Positions 1 to 8,879 of a stretch of DNA of 64,000 nucleotides are shown here, one piece after another. Position numbers and translations under genes: made by a program. Numbering within the stretch: position 1 is the first letter of the stretch; each line of letters begins with the position of its first letter. A model generated the notes under the pieces. It was given only the letters and a program-made list of their open reading frames with translations, was not told where the DNA came from and made no database searches. Source of the stretch: Tepidamorphus gemmatus (lineage in GTDB: Bacteria > Pseudomonadota > Alphaproteobacteria > Rhizobiales > Tepidamorphaceae); the NCBI RefSeq assembly GCF_004346195.1, contig NZ_SMAK01000003.1:62001-126000 (forward strand). The letters run 5' to 3'.

Positions 1-442
1 CTCGTCCAAGGCGATGGTGGTGGGCAGCGTCACGGCCGGGCTGGATCGAGAGCTGGACGACGGGAATGTCCGCATCCGGGTAGAGCAGCATCAGCGGTAC
101 CCAGGTGCCGTGGTCGTAGCCGCGGCGCGGCAAGGTGGCGACCGGCAGGCCGGCGCCCCGGATCATCCCTGCAATCCGGACCGCGAGCGCAGGATCGCCG
201 GGAGCCGGATAGACCATCCGCCGCAGTTCCGGCTCGAAGCCGCCGAAATCATAGATCATGCCGGGCGCCGGATCGGCGACGACGGCCGGCGTGTCGGTCT
301 CGAAATGTGCCGAGACGCAGACGATCGCGGACGGCCGCGGCAGATCCTGCGCATGGCTGGCGAGGAAGGCGCGGGCCGGCGAGTCGTGGAGAACCAGGTT
401 CGGCGCCCCGTGTGAAACGAACAGGCTCGGCTGGACGGGCAT
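1..442 (-). CDS. DODA/LigB-type extradiol ring-cleavage dioxygenase (partial)
   Basis: The gene reads leftward from an ATG at 442 and leaves the window at position 1. About 147 N-terminal residues are visible of a family usually 250-280 residues long. The start SLFVSHGAPNLVL, then VSAHFETD, IYDFGGFEPEL and GYDHGTWVPL, is the signature of the class III (LigB fold) DODA/YgiD-type dioxygenases. His11, His46 and His111 match the conserved histidines of that family, the first two and possibly the third being iron or zinc ligands or active-site residues. The family cleaves catechol-type rings in the cytoplasm; the substrate here cannot be deduced. The visible part is intact. The C-terminal half, which holds the remaining metal ligand, lies outside the window. 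Confidence 0.85.
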   Translation of the reverse strand, partial: MPVQPSLFVSHGAPNLVLHDSPARAFLASHAQDLPRPSAIVCVSAHFETDTPAVVADPAPGMIYDFGGFEPELRRMVYPAPGDPALAVRIAGMIRGAGLPVATLPRRGYDHGTWVPLMLLYPDADIPVVQLSIQPGRDAAHHHRLGR

Positions 443-545
443 GACGGCGGCTCCTCACGGCGGTGACGCAGGCATAATCCTTCGCGAACGGAGCAGAAAG
501 GCGTCATGTACGCACGAATCGTTCTCCGGACAGCAACGATTGTCG

Positions 546-576
546 CCGCAGTGCGGCCGGACCGGTCGCACTGCGG
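546..576 (-). terminator. Perfect 10-bp inverted repeat between GFA gene and dioxygenase
   Basis: CCGCAGTGCG at 546-555 pairs perfectly with CGCACTGCGG at 567-576 around an 11-base loop. It lies 37 bp beyond the stop of the leftward GFA gene and about 100 bp before the dioxygenase start, where a terminator would be expected. No T-run follows on either strand, so intrinsic termination is not certain. Confidence 0.4.
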
Positions 577-613
577 TGTGGCCGGCAACGGCTGCGACCG
601 CAGCGGGGGGCGC

Positions 614-1018
614 CTATCGGGGCGGCCAGTGCGGGTGCTGTGGCAGTCCGTCGGCGATCTCGTAGTAGTCGCCTTTCTCGGCGACGAAGATGTGGTGGGA
701 CACCGAGAGTCCGGTGGGACGGTCAAGGGAGCCGGCCATGATCGCGACGGTCGATCCGCCGACCCGCTGCCAGAACAGCGGCGAGCCGCAATTGCGGCAG
801 AAGCGGCGCACGGCGTCGGGCGTCGCCTGCCATTCGGCGAGATTGTCCTCGCCCTGGATGGTCAGCGCCGCAAGCGCTGCATTGGTCGCGGCGAGCTGGT
901 GGCCGGCCTGCCGCCGGCAGGTGTCGCAGTGACAGATCGACACCGGCCGCAGCGGCCCGGCCACCTCGTAGGTGACCGCGCCGCACGCGCAACGGCCGCG
1001 ATGAACCTGTTCTGCCAT
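614..1018 (-). CDS. GFA/CENP-V domain zinc-binding protein
   Basis: A 134-residue cytoplasmic protein that is essentially one GFA (glutathione-dependent formaldehyde-activating enzyme-like) domain. Zinc-binding cysteines are all present: C10 and C12 in CACGAVTYEV, C29, C31 and C34 in CHCDTCRRQAG, and C74 and C77 in FCRNCGSPLF. The C-terminal DYYEIADGLP motif is common in these single-domain proteins. The family is named after the Paracoccus Gfa protein, but most small members have no proven activity, so a function in formaldehyde metabolism is not claimed. The ATG at 1018 starts 6 bp after the aroG stop, so the gene is probably co-transcribed with aroG as the distal cistron. Confidence 0.88.
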   Translation of the reverse strand: MAEQVHRGRCACGAVTYEVAGPLRPVSICHCDTCRRQAGHQLAATNAALAALTIQGEDNLAEWQATPDAVRRFCRNCGSPLFWQRVGGSTVAIMAGSLDRPTGLSVSHHIFVAEKGDYYEIADGLPQHPHWPPR

Positions 1019-1023
1019 GGGGC

Positions 1024-2421
1024 CTAGAACCCGACTGCAGCCCCCGTCTCGGGCAGCGGCGGCCGCTCGCGGGAGGCACGCTCCCGCTTCAGACCCTCCG
1101 CCAGGAGGAAGGCCAGCTCCAGCGACTGGTCGGCATTGAGCCGCGGATCGCAATGGGTGTGGTAGCGGTCGGAGAGGTCCGTCTCGGTGATCGCGCGAGC
1201 GCCTCCGGTGCATTCGGTGACGTTCTGGCCGGTCATCTCGATATGGATGCCGCCCGCATGCGTGCCTTCCGCCTGATGGACGGCGAAGAAGTTCTTCACC
1301 TCCTTCAGCACCCGGTCGAACGGCCGGGTCTTGTAGCCGCCCGCCGAAATGGTGTTGCCGTGCATCGGATCGCACGACCAGACCACCGTGCGACCCTCCC
1401 GCTGGACCGCACGGATCAGGCCCGGCAGATGATCGAACACCTTGTCGGCCCCGAACCGGCAGATCAGCGTCAGCCGCCCCGGCTCGTTGTCGGGATTGAG
1501 GAGGTCGATCAGCTCGAGCAGGCCGTCGGGGGTGAGCGAGGGGCCGCATTTGAGCCCGAGCGGATTGCGCACCCCCCGGCAGAATTCCACATGGGCATGG
1601 TCGGGCTGGCGGGTACGGTCGCCGATCCACAGCATGTGGCCCGAGGTGTCGTACCATTCGCCGCTGGTTGAATCGATGCGGGTCATCGCCTGCTCGAAGC
1701 CGAGCAGCAGCGCCTCGTGGCTGGTGAAGAAGTCGGTCGTTCGGAACTGCGGTGTCGCATCGGCGGTGACACCGCAGGCACGCATGAAGTCCATCGCCTC
1801 GGAGATACGGTCGGCAATCTCCTTGTAACGATGCCCCTGCGGACTGTCGGCGACGAAGCCGAGCATCCAGCGGTTGACGTGCTCGAGATTGGCATAGCCG
1901 CCTTGCGCGAAGGCGCGCAGCAGATTGAGCGTCGCCGCCGACTGCCGATACGCCATCAGCTGGCGCGCCGGATCGGGAATGCGCGCTTCCGGCGTGAACT
2001 CCGGCCCGTTGATGATGTCGCCGCGATAGCTCGGCAGCTCGACGTCGCCCTGCCGCTCGGTCGGCGAGGAGCGCGGCTTGGCGAACTGGCCGCCGATGCG
2101 GCCGACCTTCACGACCGGCAGCGCCGCGGCGAAGGTGAGCACCACCGCCATCTGCAGGAACACCCGGAAGAAGTCGCGGATGTTGTCGGCGTGATGCTCG
2201 GCGAAGCTCTCGGCGCAGTCGCCGCCCTGCAGCAGGAATCCCTCGCCGGCCGCAACGCGTCCGAGCTGTTCCTTCAGCTTGCGCGCCTCGCCGGCAAACA
2301 CCAGCGGCGGAAACCGCGACAGCGTGGCCTCGACCTCGGCCAGCGCTGCGGGGTCCGGATAGTCGGGGACCTGCACGATCGGCTTCGACCGCCAGCTATC
2401 GGGAGACCATGCCTTCGCCAT
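1024..2421 (-). CDS. aroG: Class II 3-deoxy-7-phosphoheptulonate (DAHP) synthase
   Basis: A 465-residue enzyme that condenses phosphoenolpyruvate with erythrose 4-phosphate, the first step of the shikimate pathway. It belongs to the class II (plant-like) family: [28 protein letters not shown], then [23 protein letters not shown] and THCDPRLN. Cys69, the His of DPMHGN, the Glu of HIEMTG and the Asp of HCDPRLN are the expected metal ligands. The ATG at 2421 gives the usual N-terminus ([14 protein letters not shown]); the open frame continues upstream, but that part has no homology-like sequence. No extra regulatory domain is visible. The GFA gene follows by 5 bp and the transporter gene at 2558 diverges from it across a 136-bp gap. 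Confidence 0.96.
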   Translation of the reverse strand: MAKAWSPDSWRSKPIVQVPDYPDPAALAEVEATLSRFPPLVFAGEARKLKEQLGRVAAGEGFLLQGGDCAESFAEHHADNIRDFFRVFLQMAVVLTFAAALPVVKVGRIGGQFAKPRSSPTERQGDVELPSYRGDIINGPEFTPEARIPDPARQLMAYRQSAATLNLLRAFAQGGYANLEHVNRWMLGFVADSPQGHRYKEIADRISEAMDFMRACGVTADATPQFRTTDFFTSHEALLLGFEQAMTRIDSTSGEWYDTSGHMLWIGDRTRQPDHAHVEFCRGVRNPLGLKCGPSLTPDGLLELIDLLNPDNEPGRLTLICRFGADKVFDHLPGLIRAVQREGRTVVWSCDPMHGNTISAGGYKTRPFDRVLKEVKNFFAVHQAEGTHAGGIHIEMTGQNVTECTGGARAITETDLSDRYHTHCDPRLNADQSLELAFLLAEGLKRERASRERPPLPETGAAVGF

Positions 2422-2557
2422 GACACACCAACCACATTCACGAAGCCGTCTTGGCCGATCCGCGGAACGGCTCGACGCGGCCGGGTTATACACCCGCCTT
2501 CCCTCTGGTACCAGTATCGGAAGCCATCGGTCGACACTGCGATTCGGCGCCATCCCC

Positions 2558-3277
2558 ATGCAGACCGAACATGAGCATTCGCCCGACGCCATCGCCGCGC
2601 GCCTGGCGGACGGACCCCGCATCAACTACCTGCGCGATTTCGTCTATGGCGGCATCGACGGTGCGGTGACAACCTTCGCCATCGTCGCCGGCGCGGTCGG
2701 GGCAAACCTGCCGAGCAGGGTTGTGCTGATTCTCGGCGCCGCCAACCTTCTCGCCGATGGCTTCTCCATGGCCGCAGCCAACTTCTCCGGAACGCGGGCC
2801 GAGGTCGAGGACCATGATCGTCTGCGCGCAATGGAAGAGCGGCATGTCCGCCTGTTCCCGGAGGGCGAGCGCGAGGAGATCCGCCAGATCTTTCGCGCCA
2901 AGGGCTATTCGGGCAGCAGGCTCGAGGCTCTGGTGCGGCTCATCACCTCGCGCCGGGATGCCTGGATCGACACCATGATGACGCAGGAACACGGGCTGGC
3001 GCTGGTCAAGCGCTCGCCGATCAGGGCGGCGAGTGCGACCTTCGGTGCCTTCGTCCTGTGTGGTAGCGTCCCGCTGCTGCCCTATGTATTGGCCATGCCG
3101 GAGAAGGCCGGCACGGCAACGCTGATGACGGCCCTCGTGTTCTTCGCGATCGGGTCGTTCAAGAGCAAGTGGTCGACGTATTCCTGGTGGCGATCGGGTA
3201 GCGAAACCCTCATCATCGGCATGTGTGCGGCAAGCTTGGCATATGCCGTCGGCCGTCTGCTCGAGGCGATCGTCTGA
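2558..3277 (+). CDS. VIT1/CCC1-family metal ion transporter
   Basis: A 239-residue membrane protein. The N-terminal [20 protein letters not shown] followed by [17 protein letters not shown] and a cytoplasmic helical insert rich in Glu and Arg (about residues 75-130) is the VIT1/CCC1 pattern of vacuolar iron and manganese transporters. About five membrane segments can be drawn: two before the insert and three after it. Bacterial homologues are thought to export Fe2+ or Mn2+; the substrate here is not known. The ATG at 2558 gives a normal-length protein; a longer upstream frame overlaps the aroG promoter region and is unlikely. The gene diverges from aroG, and an MFS gene follows after 33 bp. 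Confidence 0.88.
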   Translation: MQTEHEHSPDAIAARLADGPRINYLRDFVYGGIDGAVTTFAIVAGAVGANLPSRVVLILGAANLLADGFSMAAANFSGTRAEVEDHDRLRAMEERHVRLFPEGEREEIRQIFRAKGYSGSRLEALVRLITSRRDAWIDTMMTQEHGLALVKRSPIRAASATFGAFVLCGSVPLLPYVLAMPEKAGTATLMTALVFFAIGSFKSKWSTYSWWRSGSETLIIGMCAASLAYAVGRLLEAIV

Positions 3278-3310
3278 CATTCCCCCGCACAACTGACGGA
3301 GTTGCCCCGA

Positions 3311-4606
3311 ATGAGATCCGCCATGGCGTCCATCGCCGCCCTGCTGATCTCGGTCTTCATCCTGCTGGCGGGATCGGGACTGCAGACGACGCTGGTACCG
3401 CTGGCGGCAACGGACAGCGGCTTCGACGCGCTGGAGGTCGGTTTCCTCGGCTCCTCCTACTTCATCGGCATGATGCTCGGCTGCTTCGCCGCGCCCTGGC
3501 TGATCCGCCGAACCGGCCATATCCGCGCCTTCGGAGCGTGCACGGCGCTGGCGACGGCGGCCTCCGTCCTGTTCTCGCTGACGATCGATCCCTGGATCTG
3601 GAACCTGCTGCGCTGCCTCTCCGGGCTATGCTATGCGGTGCTCTACGCGATCATCGAGAGCTGGCTCAACGACAAGTCCGACAACAGCAACCGCGGCGGC
3701 ATCCTGGCCGTCTACAATGTCGTCAACTTCGCCGGCATGGCGGCCGGCCAGCAGTTCCTGCGGCTCTATCCGCCGTCCGGCTTCCAGCTGTTTTCGCTGT
3801 CGGCGGTGCTGATCTCGATCGCTTCGATCCCGGTGGCGCTGACGCGGTCGACCTCGCCTCTGGTGCCCGAATCGCCACGGCTCAGGCTGCCCTGGCTGAT
3901 CCGGCTGTCGCCGGTCGCCGTCGCCGGCGCCTTCACGGTCGGGTTCGCCAACGGGGCCTTCTGGACGCTGGGTCCGGTCTACGCGACGCTGAAGGGTCTT
4001 GGCGCCAGCGGCGCCGGCGACTTCATCACCGCCTCGATCATCGGGGCCGTACTGGTGCTGTGGCCGGCAGGGCGGCTGTCCGATCGCGTCGACCGGCGAT
4101 TCGTGATCCTCGGCTGCTGTCTGCTGTCGGCAGGGGCGGGCATAGGGCTCGTCCTCGTCCCCGACGGCGCAGCCTGGACGATCTTCGGCCTCGCCTTCCT
4201 GTTCGGGGCGGGCGCCATGCCGATCTATTCGCTGAGCTCGGCACATGCCGCCGACTTCGCCGCGCCGGCGGAAATGGTGGCGGTCGCGACGGGCCTGCTG
4301 CTGGTCTACACGGTCGGGGCCGTGGTCGGACCAACGATCGCGGCCTCGCTGATCGAGGTGACCACGGCCGGGGCGCTGTTCGTCCTCACCGGGTTGATCC
4401 ATCTGGCGATGATGCTGCTGGCGCTCTACCGGCTGACCCGCCGCGAGGCGATACCGCCGGAGCAGCGCGAGCCGTTCGTCGCGGTGCCACGCACCTCGAC
4501 CAATGTCGTCGAGCTCGATCCGCGCATCCCTGCAAGCCACGACGAGGCGCAGGAAGCCATTCCGGACGAACCCTTGCCCGATCAGACCGTGCAGCGCCCG
4601 CTGTGA
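3311..4606 (+). CDS. MFS transporter, YcaD-like
   Basis: A 431-residue inner-membrane carrier with about 12 predicted hydrophobic segments. The first half contains GSSYFIGMMLGCFAAPWLIRR and the loop ESWLNDKSDNSNRG, which is typical of the YcaD-type subgroup. The C-terminal 45 residues are hydrophilic and probably cytoplasmic. The substrate cannot be inferred. The ATG at 3311 is chosen because GACGGAG lies 8-10 bases upstream; a second in-frame ATG is at 3323. It follows the VIT1-like gene by 33 bp, and another MFS gene follows after 142 bp. Confidence 0.85.
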   Translation: MRSAMASIAALLISVFILLAGSGLQTTLVPLAATDSGFDALEVGFLGSSYFIGMMLGCFAAPWLIRRTGHIRAFGACTALATAASVLFSLTIDPWIWNLLRCLSGLCYAVLYAIIESWLNDKSDNSNRGGILAVYNVVNFAGMAAGQQFLRLYPPSGFQLFSLSAVLISIASIPVALTRSTSPLVPESPRLRLPWLIRLSPVAVAGAFTVGFANGAFWTLGPVYATLKGLGASGAGDFITASIIGAVLVLWPAGRLSDRVDRRFVILGCCLLSAGAGIGLVLVPDGAAWTIFGLAFLFGAGAMPIYSLSSAHAADFAAPAEMVAVATGLLLVYTVGAVVGPTIAASLIEVTTAGALFVLTGLIHLAMMLLALYRLTRREAIPPEQREPFVAVPRTSTNVVELDPRIPASHDEAQEAIPDEPLPDQTVQRPL

Positions 4607-4748
4607 TCGTCTGCGGCCGTCCGCCCGTACCGGCCGTACCTCCTCGGCCAGTCATGCCGCCACGGAATGGCGGTCGTTCCGGCTGGGGACGTATCCCGGC
4701 CATCCGATCGCCGGTAGAGTAGCCTCGCCTTTACCGAACCCGAGCCTG

Positions 4749-5990
4749 ATGACGACCGCCGCCGCTTCCCGCCCCGCATTGACCTTGGGCCGCATCGTCG
4801 GTCTGTGCGTCGCGCGGGTATTCCTGTTCGCGAGCTTCATGACGGTCGCCGCGTCGATCCCGCTGCTCAAGGCTGACTGGGGGATCACCGCGACGGCCGC
4901 AGGCGCCATCGTGACCAGCTTCACCGTCGGCTACGCGATCTCGCTGTTCGTCTTCGCCTGGGCAAGCGACTACTATGGCGCCAAGCGCATGGCGATCGTC
5001 TCGGCCGTGGCGGCGGCCGTCACCAGCCTGGTCTTCGGGTTCCTCGCCGACGACTGGTGGAGCGCGATGATCCTCTACGCCCTGGTCGGCCTCGCCCAGG
5101 GCGGCGTCTACACGCCGCTGATCGTGCTGTTCGCCGACGAGGCGGCGCCCGAGGCGCGCGGCAACGCCATGGGCTGGCTGATCGGCTCGACCTCGGCCGG
5201 CTATGCGCTGTCGCTTGCCGCGGTCGGGCTGGGCATTGCGGTTGGCGGCTGGCAGGGTGGCTTCGTCCTTTCGGGCCTACTGCCCACGGTTGGCGCGGCT
5301 CTGCTGCTGATTCATCTGCGACCGATCGAGAACCGCATCCATCCGCGCAGTCACGACATGCGGGCGCGCGACCAGCTTCTGAAGAACCGCGAGGCGCGAC
5401 TGCTGGTCAGCGGCTACACGGCGCATTGCTGGGAATTGCTCGGCATGTGGGCCTGGATCCCCGCCTTCCTCGCGGCGAGCTTCGCGCTGGCAGGGGCGGC
5501 GACGGCGAGTGCGACGGTCTCCGGCGCCTACCTGTCCGGCCTGCTGCACCTGTTCGGCGCGACCGCGGCCTTCTCGATGGGCTGGCTGTCGGACCGGGCA
5601 GGCCGCAAGCCGGTGCTTGTCGCGCTGGCGATCGCCGGCACCGCGCTGTCGATGCTGATCGGCTGGCTGGTCGCGGCGCCGGCTCTGGTGCTGCTTCCGG
5701 TGGCGCTGATCTACGCCTTCGTCTGTCTCGGGGATTCACCGGTGCTGTCGATCGCGCTGGCCGAGGCGGTAAGGCCCGGCTATCTCGGCGCGGTGCTCGC
5801 CTGGCGCTCCCTGCTCGGCTTCGGCGCTGGCGCGGCCGCGCCGATCGCCTTCGGCGCAGTCATCGACCTAACCAACGCCCCCGGCGCGACGCCGGTGCTG
5901 TGGGGGCCGGCCTTCATGCTGCTGGGCGCCGGCGGCGCGCTCGCCAGCCTTTGCGCGCTGGCCCTGCGCGGCGCGGCCGCCGGACGATGA
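4749..5990 (+). CDS. MFS transporter
   Basis: A 413-residue major facilitator carrier with about 12 membrane segments. The loop between segments 2 and 3 (WASDYYGAKRMAIVSA) and the matching loop in the second half (GWLSDRAGRKPVLVALA) are the classical MFS motif A. The pattern of acidic and arginine residues in LFADEAAPEARGNAMGW is also typical. Nothing identifies the substrate. The ATG at 4749 is preferred over upstream in-frame starts because the sequence before it is non-hydrophobic and overlaps the previous gene. The gene is in the same direction as the YcaD-like gene but unrelated to it at the sequence level. Confidence 0.87.
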   Translation: MTTAAASRPALTLGRIVGLCVARVFLFASFMTVAASIPLLKADWGITATAAGAIVTSFTVGYAISLFVFAWASDYYGAKRMAIVSAVAAAVTSLVFGFLADDWWSAMILYALVGLAQGGVYTPLIVLFADEAAPEARGNAMGWLIGSTSAGYALSLAAVGLGIAVGGWQGGFVLSGLLPTVGAALLLIHLRPIENRIHPRSHDMRARDQLLKNREARLLVSGYTAHCWELLGMWAWIPAFLAASFALAGAATASATVSGAYLSGLLHLFGATAAFSMGWLSDRAGRKPVLVALAIAGTALSMLIGWLVAAPALVLLPVALIYAFVCLGDSPVLSIALAEAVRPGYLGAVLAWRSLLGFGAGAAAPIAFGAVIDLTNAPGATPVLWGPAFMLLGAGGALASLCALALRGAAAGR

Positions 5991-6179
5991 TCCCGGTCGC
6001 AATGGCCATCTGCGCCACACTGGCCTCAGGCCAACCAATCCGGTATGAGTTCCCTCATGTGAATGCTGACGGCTGGGTCCGGCGCGCATTGCCTGCCGGA
6101 ACGCGGCAGGTCGACAGCACGCCCGGTCGGCCCCGTGCTGCGCGGGGCGGTGCGGCTCATGCCTGATCGGGAAGTCTTG

Positions 6180-7166
6180 ATGCTCTACATCCATATCGGC
6201 CTGCACAAGACCGGTTCGACATTCCTGCAGTTTTGCCTGGACGCCAACCGTCGTCGTCTCGCACGGCACGGATATGTCTATCCCTATATCGCCGACGACC
6301 GCTATTACCGGTTCCAGCATGTCGTCCTCGCGAGGGCGATCGCAGCCGGCGACATCGAATTCCCGGCGCAGATCGTCCGCGACGGATTCGCCGCCGCCGG
6401 GAATGTCATCCTGAGTGCCGAGCGGCTGGCGCCGATATCGGCCCGGCACGAGAACACGCTGGCGCGCTGGCTCGATCTGTGCCGTCAGGGGGGCCGCGGC
6501 GTGAAGGCCATTGTCTATCTCCGCCGGCAGGATCTCTATGCCCAGTCCTTGTATCGCCACGCCGTCAGAGCCCCGGAGACGCGGCTGACGCTGACCTTTC
6601 AAGACTTTCTCGCGCAACGCCGACCGCGGCTCGACTACTGGACAATGCTGCAACCCTGGTACCGGCTGGTCGGTCCCGGCAATCTGGTGGTCAGACCCTA
6701 CGAGCCCGGCCAGTGGCAGGGCAATGATCTGCTGGCGGATTTCCTGCACGCGATCGGCCTCGCGGATGCGAAGCGCCTGAAGGTGCCGCGGTCGCCCGCC
6801 AACCGCAGCTACAATGCCCGCATGGTCGAGCTCCTGCGCCTGACCAATCCGAGCCGCGACAAGGCGGCGCAACAGCGGTTCCTGAAGCTCGTCGAAACCG
6901 CGCTGCCGGAGGATTGGGTGTTCGAGACACGCGGCGAGCGCTCGTCCTATCTCAGCCCCGAGGAGCAGCGCTCGTTCATGGCCGCCTATGAGAAGACCAA
7001 CGCGCTCATCGCGTCGCACTGGCTGGGCCGCGCGGATGGCATCCTGTTCCGCGAGCCGCTCGACGAGGTCGACCGGCGCCCCGACCTGTCGGCCGGCGCC
7101 ATCCGGGCGCTTCAGGACCGCCTGGCGCGGTCCTCGATCGACGTGCAGCTCGCCCATGCCGGCTGA
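6180..7166 (+). CDS. Sulfotransferase-like P-loop protein
   Basis: A 328-residue protein of the sulfotransferase superfamily. It opens with LYIHIGLHKTGSTFLQ, which matches the 5'-phosphosulfate binding loop of PAPS-dependent sulfotransferases, and has VILSAERL and AIVYLRRQDLYAQSLYR, which resembles the 3'-phosphate binding strand and helix (Arg and Ser). This family transfers sulfate to carbohydrates or other small acceptors. The ATG at 6180 puts the P-loop at the very N-terminus as is usual and has GGGAAG just upstream; an in-frame ATG at 6159 would add seven residues. A glycosyltransferase gene follows after 81 bp, so the acceptor may be a surface glycan. No PAPS-synthesis genes are nearby. 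Confidence 0.72.
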   Translation: MLYIHIGLHKTGSTFLQFCLDANRRRLARHGYVYPYIADDRYYRFQHVVLARAIAAGDIEFPAQIVRDGFAAAGNVILSAERLAPISARHENTLARWLDLCRQGGRGVKAIVYLRRQDLYAQSLYRHAVRAPETRLTLTFQDFLAQRRPRLDYWTMLQPWYRLVGPGNLVVRPYEPGQWQGNDLLADFLHAIGLADAKRLKVPRSPANRSYNARMVELLRLTNPSRDKAAQQRFLKLVETALPEDWVFETRGERSSYLSPEEQRSFMAAYEKTNALIASHWLGRADGILFREPLDEVDRRPDLSAGAIRALQDRLARSSIDVQLAHAG

Positions 7167-7247
7167 GTGGGCAGACGCAGGGTATCCGGAGCCCGGCCGC
7201 GGCGATGCCGCCGGACCTGGCGCCCTGCAACAGGCCCGGAGGACGAT

Positions 7248-8735
7248 GTGCTGAGACACCTTTCCCGCAAAGCCCGGGTCGGCTGGACGATCATCCGCTC
7301 CTCCCGAGGCATTCGCGGCAGGATCGCCGCGGTGTTCCTCGTCATGAAGCTCGCCCTCGCCTATTTCGCGCGCCGGATCCTCGGCCTGGCGCCGCCCGTG
7401 GCGCTGCCGAGCGCAGAAGCGCGCCAGCCCTTGCCGAAACAATCCGGCGCCAGCGACGGCTTCTTCCGCCAGCTCGTCCATCCGGTCGGGATCTATCGCT
7501 ACGAGATGCTCAAGGAGAAGTTCGCGCCAACCCCGACCGACATCGACCCTGACCGCCCCGTCACGGTCAATTTCCTGCTGCCGACGATCGATCGGCGGAT
7601 CCTCTTCGGTGGCTACCATGCGGCCTTCAGGTTCGTCGACGCGCTGATGGCACGCGGCCACCACGTCCGCCTGATCGTGGTCGAGCCCTCCGTCGCTCCG
7701 CGCGAGAAGCTGTTCGACTCCTTCGCCGGCGATGCCTTCATGACCTCCGTGCTGGAACGTTGCGAGATCCTGCTGCGTACCGACCCGGCACGTCCGATCG
7801 CCTTCCATCCCGATGACAGGCTGATCGCCTATTCCTGGGATACGGCCCGCATCGCCCACGGCTTCGGCCAGCGGCTGGGCCGGCCCTTCATCTTCTTCAT
7901 CCAGGAGTACGAGGCGATCTTCCATCCGCACGACAGCATCTTCTTCCTGATCAAGGACACCTACTCGCTGCCGCACTTCGCCATCTTCAATTCGCGCCTC
8001 CTCCAGGACTACTTCCGCCGTCACCGTCTCGGCGTGTTCGGGCCGGGGGAGCAGGCGGGCGACCGCAATTCCGTGGCGTTCGCGCACGCACTGTGCGCGG
8101 TTCGGACCCCGAGCGTGGAGGAGATGGCGGCGCGGCAGACCCGGCGCCTGCTCGCCTATACGCGGCCGGAGGCGCATGCCGGGCGGAACCTGTTCGAGAT
8201 TGTCGTGATGGCGCTCAATCAGGCAATCGAGGAAGGCGTCTTCGACGCCGGCGAGTGGTCGTTCCACGGTATCGGCACGCTGGCGCTCGACGGCAGCTAT
8301 CGGCTTTCGGGCGGCCACGCGCTCGAGATGCTGCCGCGGATGGACATCGAGTCCTATGCCCGGAAGCTCGCCGAATACGATGTCGGCGTTTGCCTGATGC
8401 TGGCGCCGCATCCCAGCGTACCGCCCTTCGAGATGGCAGCCGCCGGCCTGTGCACCGTCACTACCGGCTTCGACAACCGTCCGGCCGAGACGATGCGGGC
8501 GATCAGCCGCAACCTGATCGCCGCCGACCATTCGGTCGCCTCGGTCGTGGCCGCGCTGCGCGAGGCGGTGGCCCGGGCGGAGGATTTCGAGGGGCGGGTC
8601 GAGGGTGCACGCTTCGGTCAGGTGACCGACTGGGCCGACAGCTTCAACGACGCCTTCTTCGCCAGGCTGCCGATCGGCGCGCCCGCCGGGGCGGCTGCAG
8701 GGCGACCGGGCGCCCACCTGCCGCAGGAAGCCTGA
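7248..8735 (+). CDS. WsaF-like glycosyltransferase
   Basis: A 495-residue protein with the two-domain layout of WsaF-type (GT4-like) rhamnosyltransferases. About residues 85-260 hold VNFLLPTIDRRILFGG and the first Rossmann-like domain; about residues 285-470 hold the second, with PHPSVPPFEMAAAGLCTVTT, the segment that normally binds the nucleotide-sugar. Such enzymes add sugars to O-antigen or S-layer glycans on the cytoplasmic side of the membrane. The start is a GTG at 7248 with GGAGGA four bases upstream, a strong signal that decides against the longer open frame. The gene forms a two-gene unit with the sulfotransferase-like gene. No other polysaccharide genes lie nearby. Confidence 0.75.
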   Translation: MLRHLSRKARVGWTIIRSSRGIRGRIAAVFLVMKLALAYFARRILGLAPPVALPSAEARQPLPKQSGASDGFFRQLVHPVGIYRYEMLKEKFAPTPTDIDPDRPVTVNFLLPTIDRRILFGGYHAAFRFVDALMARGHHVRLIVVEPSVAPREKLFDSFAGDAFMTSVLERCEILLRTDPARPIAFHPDDRLIAYSWDTARIAHGFGQRLGRPFIFFIQEYEAIFHPHDSIFFLIKDTYSLPHFAIFNSRLLQDYFRRHRLGVFGPGEQAGDRNSVAFAHALCAVRTPSVEEMAARQTRRLLAYTRPEAHAGRNLFEIVVMALNQAIEEGVFDAGEWSFHGIGTLALDGSYRLSGGHALEMLPRMDIESYARKLAEYDVGVCLMLAPHPSVPPFEMAAAGLCTVTTGFDNRPAETMRAISRNLIAADHSVASVVAALREAVARAEDFEGRVEGARFGQVTDWADSFNDAFFARLPIGAPAGAAAGRPGAHLPQEA

Positions 8736-8879
8736 CGCATCTCCTCTGCCGGTGCCATCCCGGACGCGGTGCAGCCGCGATCCGCGCGCGGGAGGGCGGG
8801 ACGGCAACCTGGAAAGGATCGGCTGCCGGCCGGAGGCGCCGTGCGCCGCTGAGGCAGCAACGGCGCCGCTGCGGACGAC

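Noticed and set aside
5868-8807. A 979-codon leftward open frame across the sulfotransferase-like and glycosyltransferase genes
   Set aside because: The plus strand carries clear family motifs and a strong ribosome binding site; the antisense frame spans two genes and their gap and has no domain.
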